Numbered from the stretch's first letter, positions 21,219-33,869 are shown. The stretch is 64,000 bases of DNA from Verticillium longisporum (GCA_019188255.1 JAETXT010000004.1:5084001-5148000); one strand, 5' to 3'. Notes: a model not told the origin generated them from the letters alone. Program-made: numbers and translations.

Positions 21219-24200
21219 ATGCTGCGCACAGCTGTGCTGTCCGGGTCCCCTGGCGCCGAGGGGAAACAACACAAATAGTACTCAGCTGTCGGTTCGCCAG
21301 GATGGCCGTCCTCCCTTGCTTTGCCTTTTTTCCGTATTCATGGGCTTCTGCTCGACTACTTGTCTGCGTGTTTTGAGCCGCGGACCAGGTGTTCGTGTCT
21401 GCCATCTGCCAAGATGGGAAATACATGAAGCTTGACCAATTTTTATTTGCCTCGCCTGTCTGATTTTGAAGTGATTGCCCTCGAATGCTCCTCTGCACTT
21501 GTGAATGACCGCACTGTACAAGAATCACCTTGTCTTGCACAAGAGAACCGTGGCTCGAACGAAAGTTGATCACATTGAGGCAGTTCTCGGGACGGAGGCC
21601 GGCTGCTCGATACGTCAAGGTGGTGGCGAGGATATCCGCGCGACGATGGGGAGTATTTTATTCTCATGCGATAGTTCCATGACTAGCTGGAGTTACGAGA
21701 TAGACCTGTAGAGTTTATAGTCCTGGGACCCATAACTCTATAAAGGCACCTCGATTGAATCTACCCCCTGATCCAATACGTATCACTTCCGTCCCAATGA
21801 GAAGCATTCCGTGTAGCTCACGGCCGTGCGAGAGCTGCCAATGAGTCTTTCTCCGGCCGGACCGTAAGCTGAATTTAATGATGACCATAGTAGTTTCGAT
21901 GCTTTAATCAATGACAAGAGCTCAGACTAGTAATTGGGCATTCTTAGACCTTCCCTCACGAACTTGACTCAATTGATCCCAATGGGAAGTTGGGAAATTT
22001 CTGACTCGAAGTAGACCAACAGCAGTGCCTGACCCATCAAGAGCTCCCTCAAGATGGTGTGATACGTCTGCTCTACGGCTCGCCGCGAATGAGCCCCCGT
22101 ATTTCTGGACCAAAATCCACCATCGGACGCGAGCTTGACTTTCGTAATCTGGTGGGCTTCAATACTCTGGATCCAGAAGTCAGAGGATACTTGGAGGATG
22201 CGCCAAGCTAACCATCTCACATTATCAATCGAGTCTTTAAGATGCCATAGTATTGTATGGTATGTTCTTTGTAATGCTGCTTTAGGAGCTAGCGTTGAAA
22301 AGTAGGTTTATAACTATCTTTGCATTAGGAATTATTCTTTACTAATTCCTCTTAGTAACGTCAAAGAGTCTTCAATTAGTCGTCTAGTAACCGCTTTTGC
22401 TCTTTCTTTCCCCTGCGTCTTACGTATATGGGGCATTGAGATGGTCCAGTTGACTTCTGAGGACCACCTCGACCCGAATCTCCATCCCAACCTTCCAAAT
22501 TCAATATCATTGCGAAGTTGATGTGATACGAAAGTAGCAATCCACTGCAACTGCGTTATCCTGAGATCGCCATGTGACCTTCACTCAGTCTCAGACGACG
22601 CAAAGGGCGAGTGCAATAAGTCCAAGACTGAATTTCATCTTCTAATCCTTTCTTAGTAGACTCACAAGATCATCTATCCTCCAGCAAGTCATGCCAAGCT
22701 CACGATTGGAGACTGGATGGTCGCTGGCAAGCGAACTCGCATAGTGAGGATCAGTAATCGGCATCAGGCCCAATTGAGACTGCAACCGAAATCCATCGGG
22801 CATGCGCGGCAGCGCGGAGTCCGCCTCGTATGGCGTATGGCTGGTATGGCGCCATGGTACGACAGGAAGCTGTCTCAAGGTGATGAAGCCCGCGACGGGG
22901 GGCAGGCAGCTGTCTGTCGCTATTGCTTGGTCACGTGTCCTCGCTAAGCATCACCTCCTCCGGTCGCTCAACCAGATTGGACTGGGGGGTACTCCTGTGC
23001 ACCTACCCTATCCGGATGCTTCCATTGCTTCACACGATTGTACTTGCCTCCACGCTGCTGGTGTCTTACATCTATCTGTGGGATGTCTCTCCTCCATTCC
23101 CTAGAAACACCAACATCATCTCGCCAGCCCAAGATCGGATAGTACGCTCGTGAACGGAACCGCAGAAGCATATTCAACCGCTGTCCAAGTGTTCTCCGTC
23201 AACTAAGCCTGGCCAAAACATCGTCGGACTTTGACCGCACGCCCGCTGGGCCGCCGCCACCATGTGCCTTCCCGAGACAACGCTTCCCCATCGCGCCCTG
23301 ACCGCCGTGGCGGTTCGATTCCTGTTTCCAAGAGACAAGAAGTATAGTAGAACCTTAGGCGCTATGCCGGAAATGTCTCGAACCCTCATCCCTACACTCC
23401 CCGTCCCCGTTCCTCGTCTCTGGGTCCAGCCCACCGCTCACCGTGGCACCCTTCACGCACGAGACAGGTCAGCGGCAACCTGCTCGTCGAACGAGAGACC
23501 TTGCATTCGGATGCGCAGATGCGCACTGACTCTCGGAAAGTATCCTTAGGCTCGGGTCCCGTGAGCTTGCTACCTGGGTTCGGACAAAGACGACTCCCGC
23601 CAGCCCGGAACAGTCCACGGGAGGTCTGTGGCCTTGACTTCCTTTGGCCTTGACTTCCTTGACCACACATGCCCCTCGCTTACCCTGAGTTTTCATCTCG
23701 TACGGAACCCCAACCGGCTCCGTGGCACAATAACCGGGAAGACATGTCTTTCGAAGCTCATGCCTCCATGGGAAATCTTTTCCGCCAGGGCTCGCATATT
23801 GCCTGCCGAAGCTCGTGATATGCCAAGGCGACGAGATTGGACCTTACAGCCGATGCGGAACAAATGTCAATCCTGCATTTGACGCATCATTCCAACAGCG
23901 CTGCCAAAGTTTGCTACGAAGACCTCAGAGGACAAACTGACTCAAACAGCCGTACGAGAGGAGCAGGAGAGCCACAGGGCGGGTAACGGTGTTTGTCTAA
24001 TGGAGGTAAGTAACCGTGGGGCTCGTAGTCGAGATGCTGGCCAACGCATGCCGATTTGCTGACATTCTGTGTAGACATCGGACCAAGTAGGCCTTGAAGG
24101 GTGGAATCCAATCATGGAACAGAAACACACCGTCAGGCGTCTTGGTTGGCGCTCCTTTTTCCAACATCCGACCCAGCTAGCAAACCAAGCCGAGAATCAT

Positions 24201-25262
24201 TCAGGGTCGTCCTGGGACAAGGCCAGACGGCAAATGCATCAATTTGGTTACCTCATTCTACTGGGTAGCTATGCCGACCGCTTCGACAAGATATACTCCA
24301 AAGCATTCTCCGTACGTCACTGTTGGCGAGAGCTCACAAAGCACCTCCCCCAACAACAAGCTGTACCTTTCATATTCGCTCATTCAGGAACGTCCTTGAT
24401 CCACGTATGTGTACAGCATCGATCCTTGGCGACACACATGCATGCTTTCTCGAAGCGCGGGCCCGCACATTGGCCCTGTCACACAGTCTGGATACCTCCC
24501 ATCCCCGTGGCTGCTCTTCTCCGTCTTCGCTTTTGTTACTACGCGCACACGCTCTATGACCTAATGCTGACCCCTCTCTAGCTGATTTATGAAGACTGCT
24601 TGTTTGAAAATTTGAGTTCGTTTCTTTGACTTGTCTTGAACAGCTGTCATTTGACTATTTGACTTGACTTGATATACGCAAAGACACCCGTGTTCCCGTC
24701 ATGGTGGTCACAGAATCCTGGTGCCCAGTGACCCGAGGAGCTGGTTGCCGGCACTCTGGGTCTTGTGGACGTCACCAACCACACGGCAAACTGCTTTATC
24801 GACTGTTGTGGTAGCCGCACCGCTCCTTTCGTCCATGTCGACTTGAGTCGACGAGGGAGCTCGGCTGACGGAGTACTGGAACCCAAAGGAAATTCGCCAT
24901 GTTGTACCATGTCGTACAAGGTCGACCTATTACCACCCCACCCTTGGGTCTTTCCTCCTTCCATGGTTGCGCGGCACTCGGTCAGTCGAGTCCACCAACA
25001 CGGAGTACGACTTGGGCGAGGGCTGGCCAACTCATGGGCCGGGCGCGACAGCGTGGATTCGACCCTCGGTCATGTTCCATCAGGCACATGCTGGGTTCAA
25101 CGGCACCCACCCGGGGTAGTCTCAGTTTCTTAAGGAACAACAGGAGACACATGGCCCAGGGGCTGGAGCCAGGCTGCTATTTTACTCCATATTGGCCCAT
25201 CTGGAAGGAGACTACACCCTCCATCCCCCACCACACTCACCACCGAATGTCGCCCACACGCC
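21219..25262. other. Gene-poor intergenic region, 4.0 kb, with AT-rich block
   Basis: No gene could be supported. An AT-rich block at roughly 22220-22560 contrasts with the GC-rich surroundings and may be a degraded transposable-element remnant, but no terminal repeats or transposase motifs are visible. Short open frames occur throughout without splice-consistent continuation. The final few hundred bases are the promoter of the Zn2Cys6 gene. Confidence 0.5.
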
Positions 25263-26849
25263 ATGGCCATGACCATAGCCATGAGCGACTGTCCCAATCG
25301 CAAAGCCTGCGATCGCGGCCACCCCAAAAGCTCAGCTGTAAGCGCTACGGCGATGAAGCCTGCGAGCGCTGCCTCCGGCTCCGAACCGAATGCAAATCGA
25401 GCCCTTCGCTGCGGTACCGAAAGCAACAGACGGCTGTCGAGTCCCTTGTGCTGGAGGAGACGACGGGCACTTCTGGCTCGAGCACAGCGCTGCTGCTCGA
25501 GGGAGGCCGATCACCCAAGCGGAAACGGACGGAAAGCGAGAACCTCCCTGTGCCACCTGACTTTGGTGAGTCTGCCAATGTCTTTCATTTTGTCTAAAAC
25601 GACAACCAATTCTGACGGTTTCGCCGAAGCCTCAGTCGGTCTCCCGATGAGCGGTGAATTCGAATCGCATCCATCGGGCGGCACCGTCACACACGACCAG
25701 ATGATGAACATCGCCGACTTTGCCTTTGGCGGCGGCGCCTTTGACCCGGGTGCGGCCCTCTACCCGTCGCATACCGTCGTCGTCGATCACCACCCTTCAC
25801 AACTCCACCCTGGCCTCTCCCAGCATCTTATATCCAGGGACAACATCACCGATACGTGGCTCCCACAGCACCTGCATGCCAGCACACTGGTATCTCATAC
25901 TCCTCCCCCTCTACCTTCCGTCCCACCACGCGCGCCTACCGAAACCGAGGGCGGCCAGCTTGCCTTCACATCGACGACAGCAGCCTCTGCTACCAGCAAG
26001 AAGCAACACCACAACCAACAACAGCAGGCCACGTTGAGCCAGCGACATTCCAGTGACCGCCCTTCACCGCGGGTGTCCAAGCCTCGCGGCAAGTTCAAAA
26101 CTCGTCAGATCGTCCTCAAGTCATCACCGGCCGGCAAAGCCACTTCTTCTTCGGCAGGTCACTGGATGCCTCGGTTATCGGACATCAACTCGAGGCTCTT
26201 TGAGCTCTCGTCTGCATTGCCGTACCAGATTGAGTGCGCGGACGGCAAATCGCACCATGGCAATAGCTCGCAGCATCATGGCAACGGTTCTGGGAGGCAC
26301 CGCACCGTCCCGTTCCCCGTAGATGAGATGTTCAAGCTGTCTCAGCAGTTCGCTGAGGCCGTACAGGACATCACGCCCTCAGACGGCCCAGCAAAAGCCC
26401 CTGACACCAAGATCAGTCGCGGCAAGTCTCTCAACAGCAAAGCCGATCCTGGCTCGTCGATGTTCATTCTCTCAACCTATGTTCGGCTGCTGGACATGTA
26501 CCAAAAGGTCTTCAGCTGCATTCACGGGAATCTGTCGCAGCTTGAAGCTGGGGACGGTCTCCGGTACTGGAAGTTGCCTGACGTCACGGTTGGTTCATTC
26601 GCCGTCGACTCGACGCCATCGCTGCAGATGTCGTTGACCATTCAGCTGGCCGAAGAGTTCTTGTCGCAGCTAAGGAATGCGGCCGCCAGCCTGGGACCTG
26701 GTGGGTCATCAGGCGGTAGGAGTTCGGATGGGTCCATGTTCTCTGGCGTGGTAGACGTTTCTTTTCAGGCTATCAAGAGTCGTGAGGATAGCCTGGGTAA
26801 GCAGCTGGCGGATTTGCGACGGGACATGGACGCAATCCTTGATGGTTGA
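25263..26849 (+). CDS. Zn(II)2Cys6 transcription factor with disrupted zinc cluster
   Basis: Modelled as two exons (25263-25565, 25636-26849; 70-nt intron GTGAGT...CAG). From the first Met the protein begins MAMTIAMSDCPNRKACDR, the start of a C6 cluster. It then reads GHP where Cys-His is expected and loses frame. The cluster resumes one base out of phase as QKLSCKRYGDEACERCLRLR then TECKSSPS. One base is missing in the C run at 25322-25325, and the second cysteine codon position reads GGC (Gly). A start at ATG 25248 (MSPTRHGHDHSHERL...) would give an intact frame but no first two cysteines. The rest is a Ser/Gln-rich linker and a C-terminal helical domain (MFILSTYVRLLDMYQKVFSC) common in fungal C6 regulators. 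Restored length is about 505 aa. As written, DNA binding is likely lost; targets are unknown. Confidence 0.75.
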   Translation: MAMTIAMSDCPNRKACDRGHPKSSAVSATAMKPASAASGSEPNANRALRCGTESNRRLSSPLCWRRRRALLARAQRCCSREADHPSGNGRKARTSLCHLTLVSLPMSFILSKTTTNSDGFAEASVGLPMSGEFESHPSGGTVTHDQMMNIADFAFGGGAFDPGAALYPSHTVVVDHHPSQLHPGLSQHLISRDNITDTWLPQHLHASTLVSHTPPPLPSVPPRAPTETEGGQLAFTSTTAASATSKKQHHNQQQQATLSQRHSSDRPSPRVSKPRGKFKTRQIVLKSSPAGKATSSSAGHWMPRLSDINSRLFELSSALPYQIECADGKSHHGNSSQHHGNGSGRHRTVPFPVDEMFKLSQQFAEAVQDITPSDGPAKAPDTKISRGKSLNSKADPGSSMFILSTYVRLLDMYQKVFSCIHGNLSQLEAGDGLRYWKLPDVTVGSFAVDSTPSLQMSLTIQLAEEFLSQLRNAAASLGPGGSSGGRSSDGSMFSGVVDVSFQAIKSREDSLGKQLADLRRDMDAILDG

Positions 26850-27638
26850 AAGGCTGACAGTGGCCGACGTTTTTCCGTTTTGACGAGCCCGGAATATGCG
26901 GATCCAAGTGAGTGGGTGTAATGTGTCTGTCAGTTTAAAGACGATGAATTGAGCATCTTGGCTTCTCGTTGACAGCTGCTTCTCTCCACTCGCAAACCTG
27001 ATTCGCAGCCCCATCACACTCGGCAGACAAGGGGTGGACGGGCAAGGCGGAGGAAAAATGGCACTTTCGGGGCGAGGAAACACTCAGACTGAAACAGGGT
27101 CATTCGTGGCATCGTCAACCCTGACGGATCGCGACATCGCTCACCTGAACCAGGCCACCACATATGATCAGAACAGGTAGAACCTACAGGCCCATGGGCT
27201 GTTGCATTGATTCGGAACCAGCTCCGTCGTCCATCTGGTTCAATTCTTGCTTCCACCCCGCGCCTGATCCGTTCAGCCGGTAGCAGAGTTGGCCGCTACA
27301 GGGTCTGAACGCGGGCCGGCCTTCCCCTTTCTGGGCACGGGACGGCGCCCCTCCGCACCCCCGCAGAGTGTCCCTCAATTTGCCATGCAGGAACATCGAT
27401 GGATTCCCGCTCACATCACAACAGTCTCCAGGTCGTTTAACACACCTCCTCCAATGACGATCGTCATGGGATGGGTAATATATGTCGGCTTGGCCATATC
27501 CGTTGCCGGAACGCGATGCCGCGGAGTGTGACGACCATGGTCTCCTCCCGAGAAGTATATAGCCAGTCACGATGTCCATGTCCCGCCAGCCACAACATCG
27601 TCGTCAGCGTGAAGGAATACTGAGCATCACATCCGACA
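26850..27638. other. Intergenic between tandem plus-strand genes; nothing seen
   Basis: This is the 3' flank of the Zn2Cys6 gene and the promoter of the GDSL esterase. No additional gene or structured element was recognised. Confidence 0.5.
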
Positions 27639-28729
27639 ATGAAGGGCACGTCAACTCTCCTAATGGCAGGCCTCGCCCCGGCGGTCGGCGCTGCCCGCAT
27701 CGCCGGCGGCTCGCCCTGCTCCTCGCACCCTCCGGTCGCGACCTCCTCGGTGCCCACCAACCCCACGGGACCCAAGTACTTCATCACTTTGTAAGTCAAG
27801 GACTAATGACAAAGCCGCCACGGCTACGACTTGAATATACCCATGGCTGACCTCGTCGTAGCGGTGATTCCTACTCGCAGAGCGGCTTCAGCTTTTCCGG
27901 TACCAAGCCGACGGCCGAGAACCCCCTTGGCAACCCGCCTCTGCCAGGCTGGACGGCCAGCGGCGGCTTGGGTTGGATCGCCTTTGCGGCGACCGAGTAC
28001 AACAAGGATGTGCTGCTATCATACAACCTGGCCTACGGCGGCGCCACGACGGCAGCAGACCTGGTTACGCCTTACGCGCCCGAGGTGCTGAGCTTCGAGG
28101 ACCAGGTCCAGGATCTGTTCGTCCCCAACCTCGCTGTTGAGCCTCACCCCTCCTGGGCGCCCTGGGAGGCCGACAACACGCTTGTCGGCGTTTGGATCGG
28201 CGTCAATGATGTCGGTAACACCTTCTGGTTCTCCGACATTCAACAACGGTACGAGACCATCATGGTTCGCTACTTTGGTCTTCTGCAGACCGTCTACGAC
28301 GCCGGCGCGAGGCAATTTGCCATCCTCAGTGTTCCCCGTGAGTCCGCCCCCTTGCATATGAAGATTGGAACAGCCCTAAACTAACAGACGATAGCCACCT
28401 GGAGGACTCCGGCTTTCCTCTCCCAGGGCCAGACAGACACGGGTGCCGTCGCTACCGCCATCGACCTGTACAACGACCTTATCCAGGAGCACCTCGCTGC
28501 CTTCAAGGCCGCCAACCCCGACGCCAAGACCTGGCTCGTCGACACGGCGCTGCCCTTCGACAAGGCTCTCGCCAACCCGACTGCCTACGGCGCCCCCAAC
28601 GCTACCTGCTGGAACGAGGACGGCACCAGCTGCCTATGGTTCAACGACTACCACCCCGGCGTGGCCATCCAGAAGCTCGTCGCCGAGGAGGTTGCCAAGG
28701 TCGTCGGCGCGCCCTTCTTTGAGGTCTGA
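27639..28729 (+). CDS. Secreted GDSL/SGNH esterase (carbohydrate-esterase family 16-like)
   Basis: Three exons (27639-27790, 27862-28337, 28395-28729) give 320 aa. Introns of 71 and 57 nt have GTAAGT/TAG and GTGAGT/TAG borders. A short signal peptide ([20 protein letters not shown]) precedes a Pro/Ser linker. The SGNH blocks are present: block [12 protein letters not shown] (nucleophile Ser), a Gly in the NLAYGGATT region, block [12 protein letters not shown] (Asn), and block [16 protein letters not shown] (Asp-x-x-His). An N-glycosylation-type site (NAT) lies near the C-terminus. Such enzymes remove acetyl groups from hemicellulose oligosaccharides or hydrolyse other small esters outside the cell (family knowledge). 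The gene is intact. It sits downstream of the C6 regulator on the same strand, but co-regulation is only conjecture. Confidence 0.9.
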
Positions 28730-30457
28730 GTGCATCCGGCGCTTGGGGAGGAGAGAGCGGTTTCTTACTAGTATTAGCCGAATGGATTCGCGCCGTGCCA
28801 CGTGAGGCTCAGAGCCCAGGGTGATTCGAACCAATGGCGGATGGCGTACAAGGAGGACTATACTATTTAAGTTTTCCGAATGCAACAAACTCGATTCACC
28901 GTGTAGTACCTAGGCTCTGATTTTCGAGTGTTCTCAAGAGTCACGTCTCCAAACACGTTGTTCTGTTGGATATCACCAGGCTCAGGCGTGGTGTGCACAT
29001 CCTTGAGTTTCACGAGTTTGTTATACACCACTTTCCAGTCGAGTGTTTACCTCTGTGTGAGGCACGGGCTTGAATACTGCCCTCGCGTTAGAGCTTTGGG
29101 TTCCCTGACAGTAAGAGCAAGCCAGCGTTGCCTCTGACCTGTCTTCCCCTGACCTAGGCCTTGTGCTTGAGAGTCGAGAGAGCGCCAGAAACTCAACATT
29201 GTGAAACGTCTTTATTCTTGTATGTAGCTAGTGCAGGCCATCGGAGGTTGACACGAAAGCTTGACTACCTTTTCGGAGAGGCAGCACAGAGCTGACGCGA
29301 GTGCGGGTCTCAAGATTGTGTCTTGTATTGCGATGGTAGGCTCCCATGGACGACTACATGGATGGACGTACATTTCAATATACTACGTATTTGCGTGTCT
29401 GTAAAACAAACGCGTTGTGCAATTCCCCTTCGGTATGGAAAGAGATTCAGCTGACAGCCTTTACTTGAACTACTTGAAAGTTCGAATAATGACCTTTTCA
29501 TCCCCCTGTCACAATTGATCTCCCATAAATCGAGTGCTGGGCACACAGCTAGAGGCGGCGTCGGTTACAAGCAAGGAGGCTTCGACGTGATCGCGAGGAC
29601 AGTTTCTCGTGGTCTCGTGAGGAGTATTCAATCGAGCAATGGCACACGTGTTTTGACAAATAGTAGCAATCTAATGCAGGTTTGACGCATGCTTCGGGAT
29701 GAGCCCTCAAAGACCGATGGGTATCATGGGTCGATGAGGAATGCTCCCAATGTAGTGTGAGTGACCAGGCGGCAACGATGACGGCAAGGCGTTTATGACG
29801 GCATGAGGCGCTGCCTCACTCGCTCGCTAAGGCTACTACTGAAGGCGCCTTTAGTCTTTAGCGCCTCTGGATGCTCTATATCCGACTCCATAGAGCTATT
29901 CTGCGGCTGGGACGAATACTTTCGCCGGCAATCCCCATGACATCACTTGGCGGCTGTCATCCACCACACCACGATTCAGCATATGCAGTGTAGGTGTACA
30001 TTGATGGCTCGCCATGATTCGTTCCCACGGGGGTTCACGTTGAGCGACAGCGCCCAGGCGGCCTCTTTCCGCCGTCTTGCAGCGGCTTTCCCTCCGATCG
30101 TTGACCAACACAGGCGGCAGCGTGCGGGGGAGCGTCTACTAAGGCCTCTACGCCCGTAATCCGGGGCCCCAGACTGGCAGCCCAGACATACTTCATTGGC
30201 GGCCTAGGAATACCGGATGTGGGCTCGGCGGGGCTTTTAGAAGCCGCTGATGATGCTGGCTGCCGATCCTCTTCGCGACGGGTGGTGCACTTGACCAACA
30301 GGTTGACCGTCGTGGTGGAAAGCAACACCGACGGCGTGCTTAAAGGGAGAGATGCCCAGCTGCGGTACGTGCATGTGCCTCCTGCCATGAACTGTCCGCT
30401 ACTGCTTGTCTATTCTTCCAGCGGTTCCGAAGTTGAATATTGTCCCAATCGCCCAAC
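28730..30457. other. Gene-poor intergenic region, 1.7 kb
   Basis: No gene supported. The interval around 29800-29900 has GGCGCC-centred inverted elements (AAGGCGCCTTTAGTCTTTAG and AGAGC/GCTCT pairs) that could be a worn mobile-element end, but no partner terminus was found. The distal part is the promoter of the Dal5-type carrier. Confidence 0.45.
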
Positions 30458-32278
30458 ATGAGCATCACGAGGGCCTCCAATGACCATACCGAGAAGCCGG
30501 ACGTGTCCGAGACAGAAGATGGCCATGGACTTAGCGAAAAAGACCGCATCGACGGCATCGCGACCGCCCCCGGCACGACACTCGAGTCTTTTGCGCACGT
30601 AGACGAGAAGAAGGTCCTCAGAAAGGTGTGCTTTTCCTCATGACGAAGGACAAGAACTCCGGCCTGACCATGTATCAGATGGACGTCCGCCTTATTCCCA
30701 TGCTAGCGCTTCTGTACCTGCTTTCATTCTTGGACCGTGAGATTCCTCTTTCCCTTGCCGTCTCTGGCAGCGTCGTATAGCTGATCCTGTGCCTAGGTGG
30801 TAACATCGGCAATGCCAAGATTGAAGGCCTTCAGGAAGACCTACACATGTCAGATGACCAGTACAATTGGTGTCTCACTGTCTTCTTTTTTACTTATGCC
30901 GCCTTCGAGGTCCCAAGCAACCTGTTGCTGAAGAAGCTCAGGCCCAGCGTTTGGCTCCCTACCATCATGGTCGCATGGGGTATAGTGATGACCCTCATGG
31001 GCATCGTGCAAAGCTATCACGGGCTTCTCATTGCTCGCATCTTCCTGGGAGTAACCGAGGCTGGCCTATTCCCTGGCGTAGCAGTAAGTTCAATTGACAG
31101 CTGCATGGGGCGTTACGCACACTGACCTATGTAGTACTATCTTACAATGTGGTACTGTCGCCACGAGATCCAGTACCGTCAGGCGCTGTTCTTCTCCGCA
31201 GCTTCTATTGCAGGCGCTTTCAGCGGCCTCTTGGCCTTCGGCATCTCAAAGATGCACGGTGTCGGTGGTCTGGAAGGATGGCGTTGGATCTTCATCCTCG
31301 AGGGCATCGTCACTGTCCTAGTCGCCGTGTGGGCATTTTTTGCCCTCCATGACTTTCCCGAGACAGCCTCCTTCCTGCCAGAAGAGGAGCGCGCCTTCGT
31401 CGTTTTTCGTCTCAAGTACCAAAGCCAGATCAAGGGCAAGCAGATCGGCCAGGTCGCTGTTCCCGAAGCTGAGGAATTCAAGTGGAGATATGTCGGCGAT
31501 GCCTTTAAGGACTGGCAGATCTGGGTCAACATCTTCGTGTACTGGGGGGTAAGATTTGATAATAGTACCGAACGAAGACGGAACAAAACTGATTCAATAT
31601 TCACAGATTGTTTGTCCTCTTTACGGCATCAGCCTATTCCTACCTACGATTATCCGCAATCTTGGATACAAATCGAGCACGGCGCAGTTGATGACAGTCC
31701 CGATTTACATCACCGCTGCGATTTTGGCGGTCATCATTGCTTACATCTCCGACAAGGTCGGCAAGCGGAGCCCCTTCATCGTGGGCTTTTTGTGCGTGAT
31801 GATCGTCGGCTTCTCCATGTGTTTGGCCTCTGCCAACCCCCGCGTTGTCTATGCAGGTGTCTTCATCGCGGCCTGTGCCATCTACCCAGCATTTCCAGGT
31901 GTCATTACTTGGCTCGCGAACAACTTGGCCGGTAGCTACAAGCGAAGTGCAGGCATGGCCATCCAAATTGGTGTTGGTAACCTCGGCGGCGTAGGTCCAT
32001 CCACATGTCATGCTCTGGACCAAAGCTAACGCGGCGATCAGGCTATGGCGTCGAACTTTTATAGAGGAGAAGACTCGCCTCATTACATCCTCGGGCATGC
32101 GCTCGAAATTGGCTTCATCTGCGCAGGCATCATCGCAGCATTGATACTGATCTTTAGCTATACGACCATCAATAAGAAGCGCGACCGCAAACTGGCCGCA
32201 GGCGAGGACAGTCACTATACAGCACAAGAGCTGTCAAGCAAGGGAGATAGAGCGCTAACCTGGAGGTACATGTATTAG
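30458..32278 (+). CDS. MFS transporter of the Dal5/allantoate permease (anion:cation symporter) family
   Basis: Six exons (30458-30625, 30679-30736, 30797-31083, 31135-31548, 31607-31990, 32042-32278) encode 515 aa. All introns are 51-60 nt with GT-AG borders, and all joins keep frame. It is expected to be a plasma-membrane H+ symporter for carboxylate or vitamin-like anions such as allantoate, nicotinate or pantothenate; the substrate is not determined. The N-terminus is hydrophilic. Helix 1 region reads MDVRLIPMLALLYLLSFLDR-GNIGNAK, the hallmark of this family. FEVPSNLLLKKLRPSVWLP, RIFLGVTEAGLFPGV and a hydrophilic central loop follow; YGISLFLPTIIRNLGY opens the second half, and IAYISDKVGKRSPFI is the MFS loop motif. 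It converges with the small membrane-protein gene. Confidence 0.93.
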
Positions 32279-32555
32279 AGATGATGTATGGACCCGCCGA
32301 TGTAAATGCGAGCTAGCGGTCTGGTGTACACGCGGAATAAATAATGCTGGTATTAAAGAAAGGTACAGTGTAGGATATTGATGGTAGATACCATCTGACT
32401 TAATACCGCTCAGGTACAAATAATTCCCGGATGACAATGTTTTCAGGACTTGTTCCAGCTCAAAAAGTTGATGCCATATTTACGACTACCCCTCGGTGCC
32501 TTGGCACCTCATCGTGTCTCATTACTATCATACAAAACGCCAATATCTTTCCAGC

Positions 32556-33089
32556 TCAGTAGTCGTAATCGTAGTTTCTCGACCGGCCCCGGCTCCCGCG
32601 GCGGTGGTCGTAGACAACATCTGGCCTGCGCGGGGACCGACTCTTCTCACGCATAACGTTCGGGGAGTAACGGACTTCGTACGACGTCCGTCCGTGGGAA
32701 GGTGAGCGTCGACGGGATGCAGTGGACTGGTGACGATAGTGGCCATGGCTTGACCGACCCCTGTGGCGCCGTCTTGGCGGCGGCGACGGTTCGCGGCCCC
32801 AGAGACCAGGCTGTCCCCACATGCCGCAGGATCGAACAATCCAGAAAAGGAGCAGCACTCCAACGATAGAGCCGATGACAATGCCGGCAATCTCGCCGCC
32901 GCTCAGATTGGAACCGCCATCGTTTCCGCCGGAGGGCTCAGCAACCACGGTTGTTGTGGCCTGACGTCTAAGGATATCTCGCACCGCGACAGGGAAGCTT
33001 TTGGTCGGTGTAAGGTCGGAGGCCGGCGATGCTGGCAATGCAAAGCGGCCGACTAGGGGTAGTCCAGAGAAGGGGTGGGCTGGGGCCAT
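32556..33089 (-). CDS. Small single-span membrane protein with basic Arg/Ser-rich tail
   Basis: A single open frame extends from 33248, but the Met at 33089 (MAPAHPFSGLPLVGRFALP) is preferred because the upstream 53 residues look like translated leader. This gives 177 aa. After a Ser/Thr- and Gly-rich N-terminal half comes one hydrophobic helix (GGEIAGIVIGSIVGVLLLFW, ending IVRSC). The C-terminal ~90 residues are dominated by Arg, Ser, His and Tyr (SPPPRRRHRGRSSHG ... SRNYDYDY), predicted cytosolic by the positive-inside rule. The layout resembles fungal small sensor-like or orphan membrane proteins, but there is no Cys-rich WSC domain. Function unknown. Confidence 0.6.
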   Translation of the reverse strand: MAPAHPFSGLPLVGRFALPASPASDLTPTKSFPVAVRDILRRQATTTVVAEPSGGNDGGSNLSGGEIAGIVIGSIVGVLLLFWIVRSCGMWGQPGLWGREPSPPPRRRHRGRSSHGHYRHQSTASRRRSPSHGRTSYEVRYSPNVMREKSRSPRRPDVVYDHRRGSRGRSRNYDYDY

Positions 33090-33869
33090 GTTGGTGTGTG
33101 CCAGACGATGAGTATGGAGAAGGTGAGCGACAGGCGACTGTGGAGCGCGGAGTCTTGGCACGACGAGAGGCAGACGAAAGGAATAATCTCTAGATGGAGC
33201 TGTTTTCAGGCCATCGCCTGCCCATTTAATCGTTTGAGTTGCTGTCATTCAGTACCCCGCCTGGCCTCGAACGTCTATCACGGATCCTGAGCTGGGGCAT
33301 GACGACATGATGAATGTGCCGCCCACTTCAGGGCGAACTGACAGATCATCGGTACAAAGTTGGCCGTTGCCAACCCCTCGATTTACGACGATCATGTCGA
33401 GAGTCTACCATGCAAGTCGCGCGCCTGGGCTGCGGCTAAAGGTTTAGTTCGCCGGACCTTAACCATTATCCTAATCATAATTGCATCACCCGACAGAAGC
33501 GCCGTTTTCTGGCTCCAGGGGTAACACTCCAGCAAGTTGGACCGGGGCGTTTGATCCGCTATGGAGAAGGGATTGCCAGTAATGTCTCTTCCGAAGACAC
33601 CGCAATGCAGGGATTGTGATTTTTAAGCCTTAAAACCATCGAGATATCGTCCGGTCGGTGCAAGACATTCTGCCTACAGTACTGCAGCTCGAACAGTGCT
33701 TGTTTCCTGCACCAACGTCGATCTGTCCAGGGACATCAGGCTGTCCATCCTGTGTGAGCGACGGTCATTGATACCGAAGTAGAGCAAAATATGGATGCGT
33801 TTGTAGAGTACAGGGCCATGATTAGATTTAAATGGTTATCATATATAACCTGCTTTGAAACACGGAATA
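33090..33869. other. Intergenic between tandem minus-strand genes; nothing seen
   Basis: Promoter region of the small membrane-protein gene and 3' flank of the hydrolase gene. No further gene or notable repeat. Confidence 0.5.
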
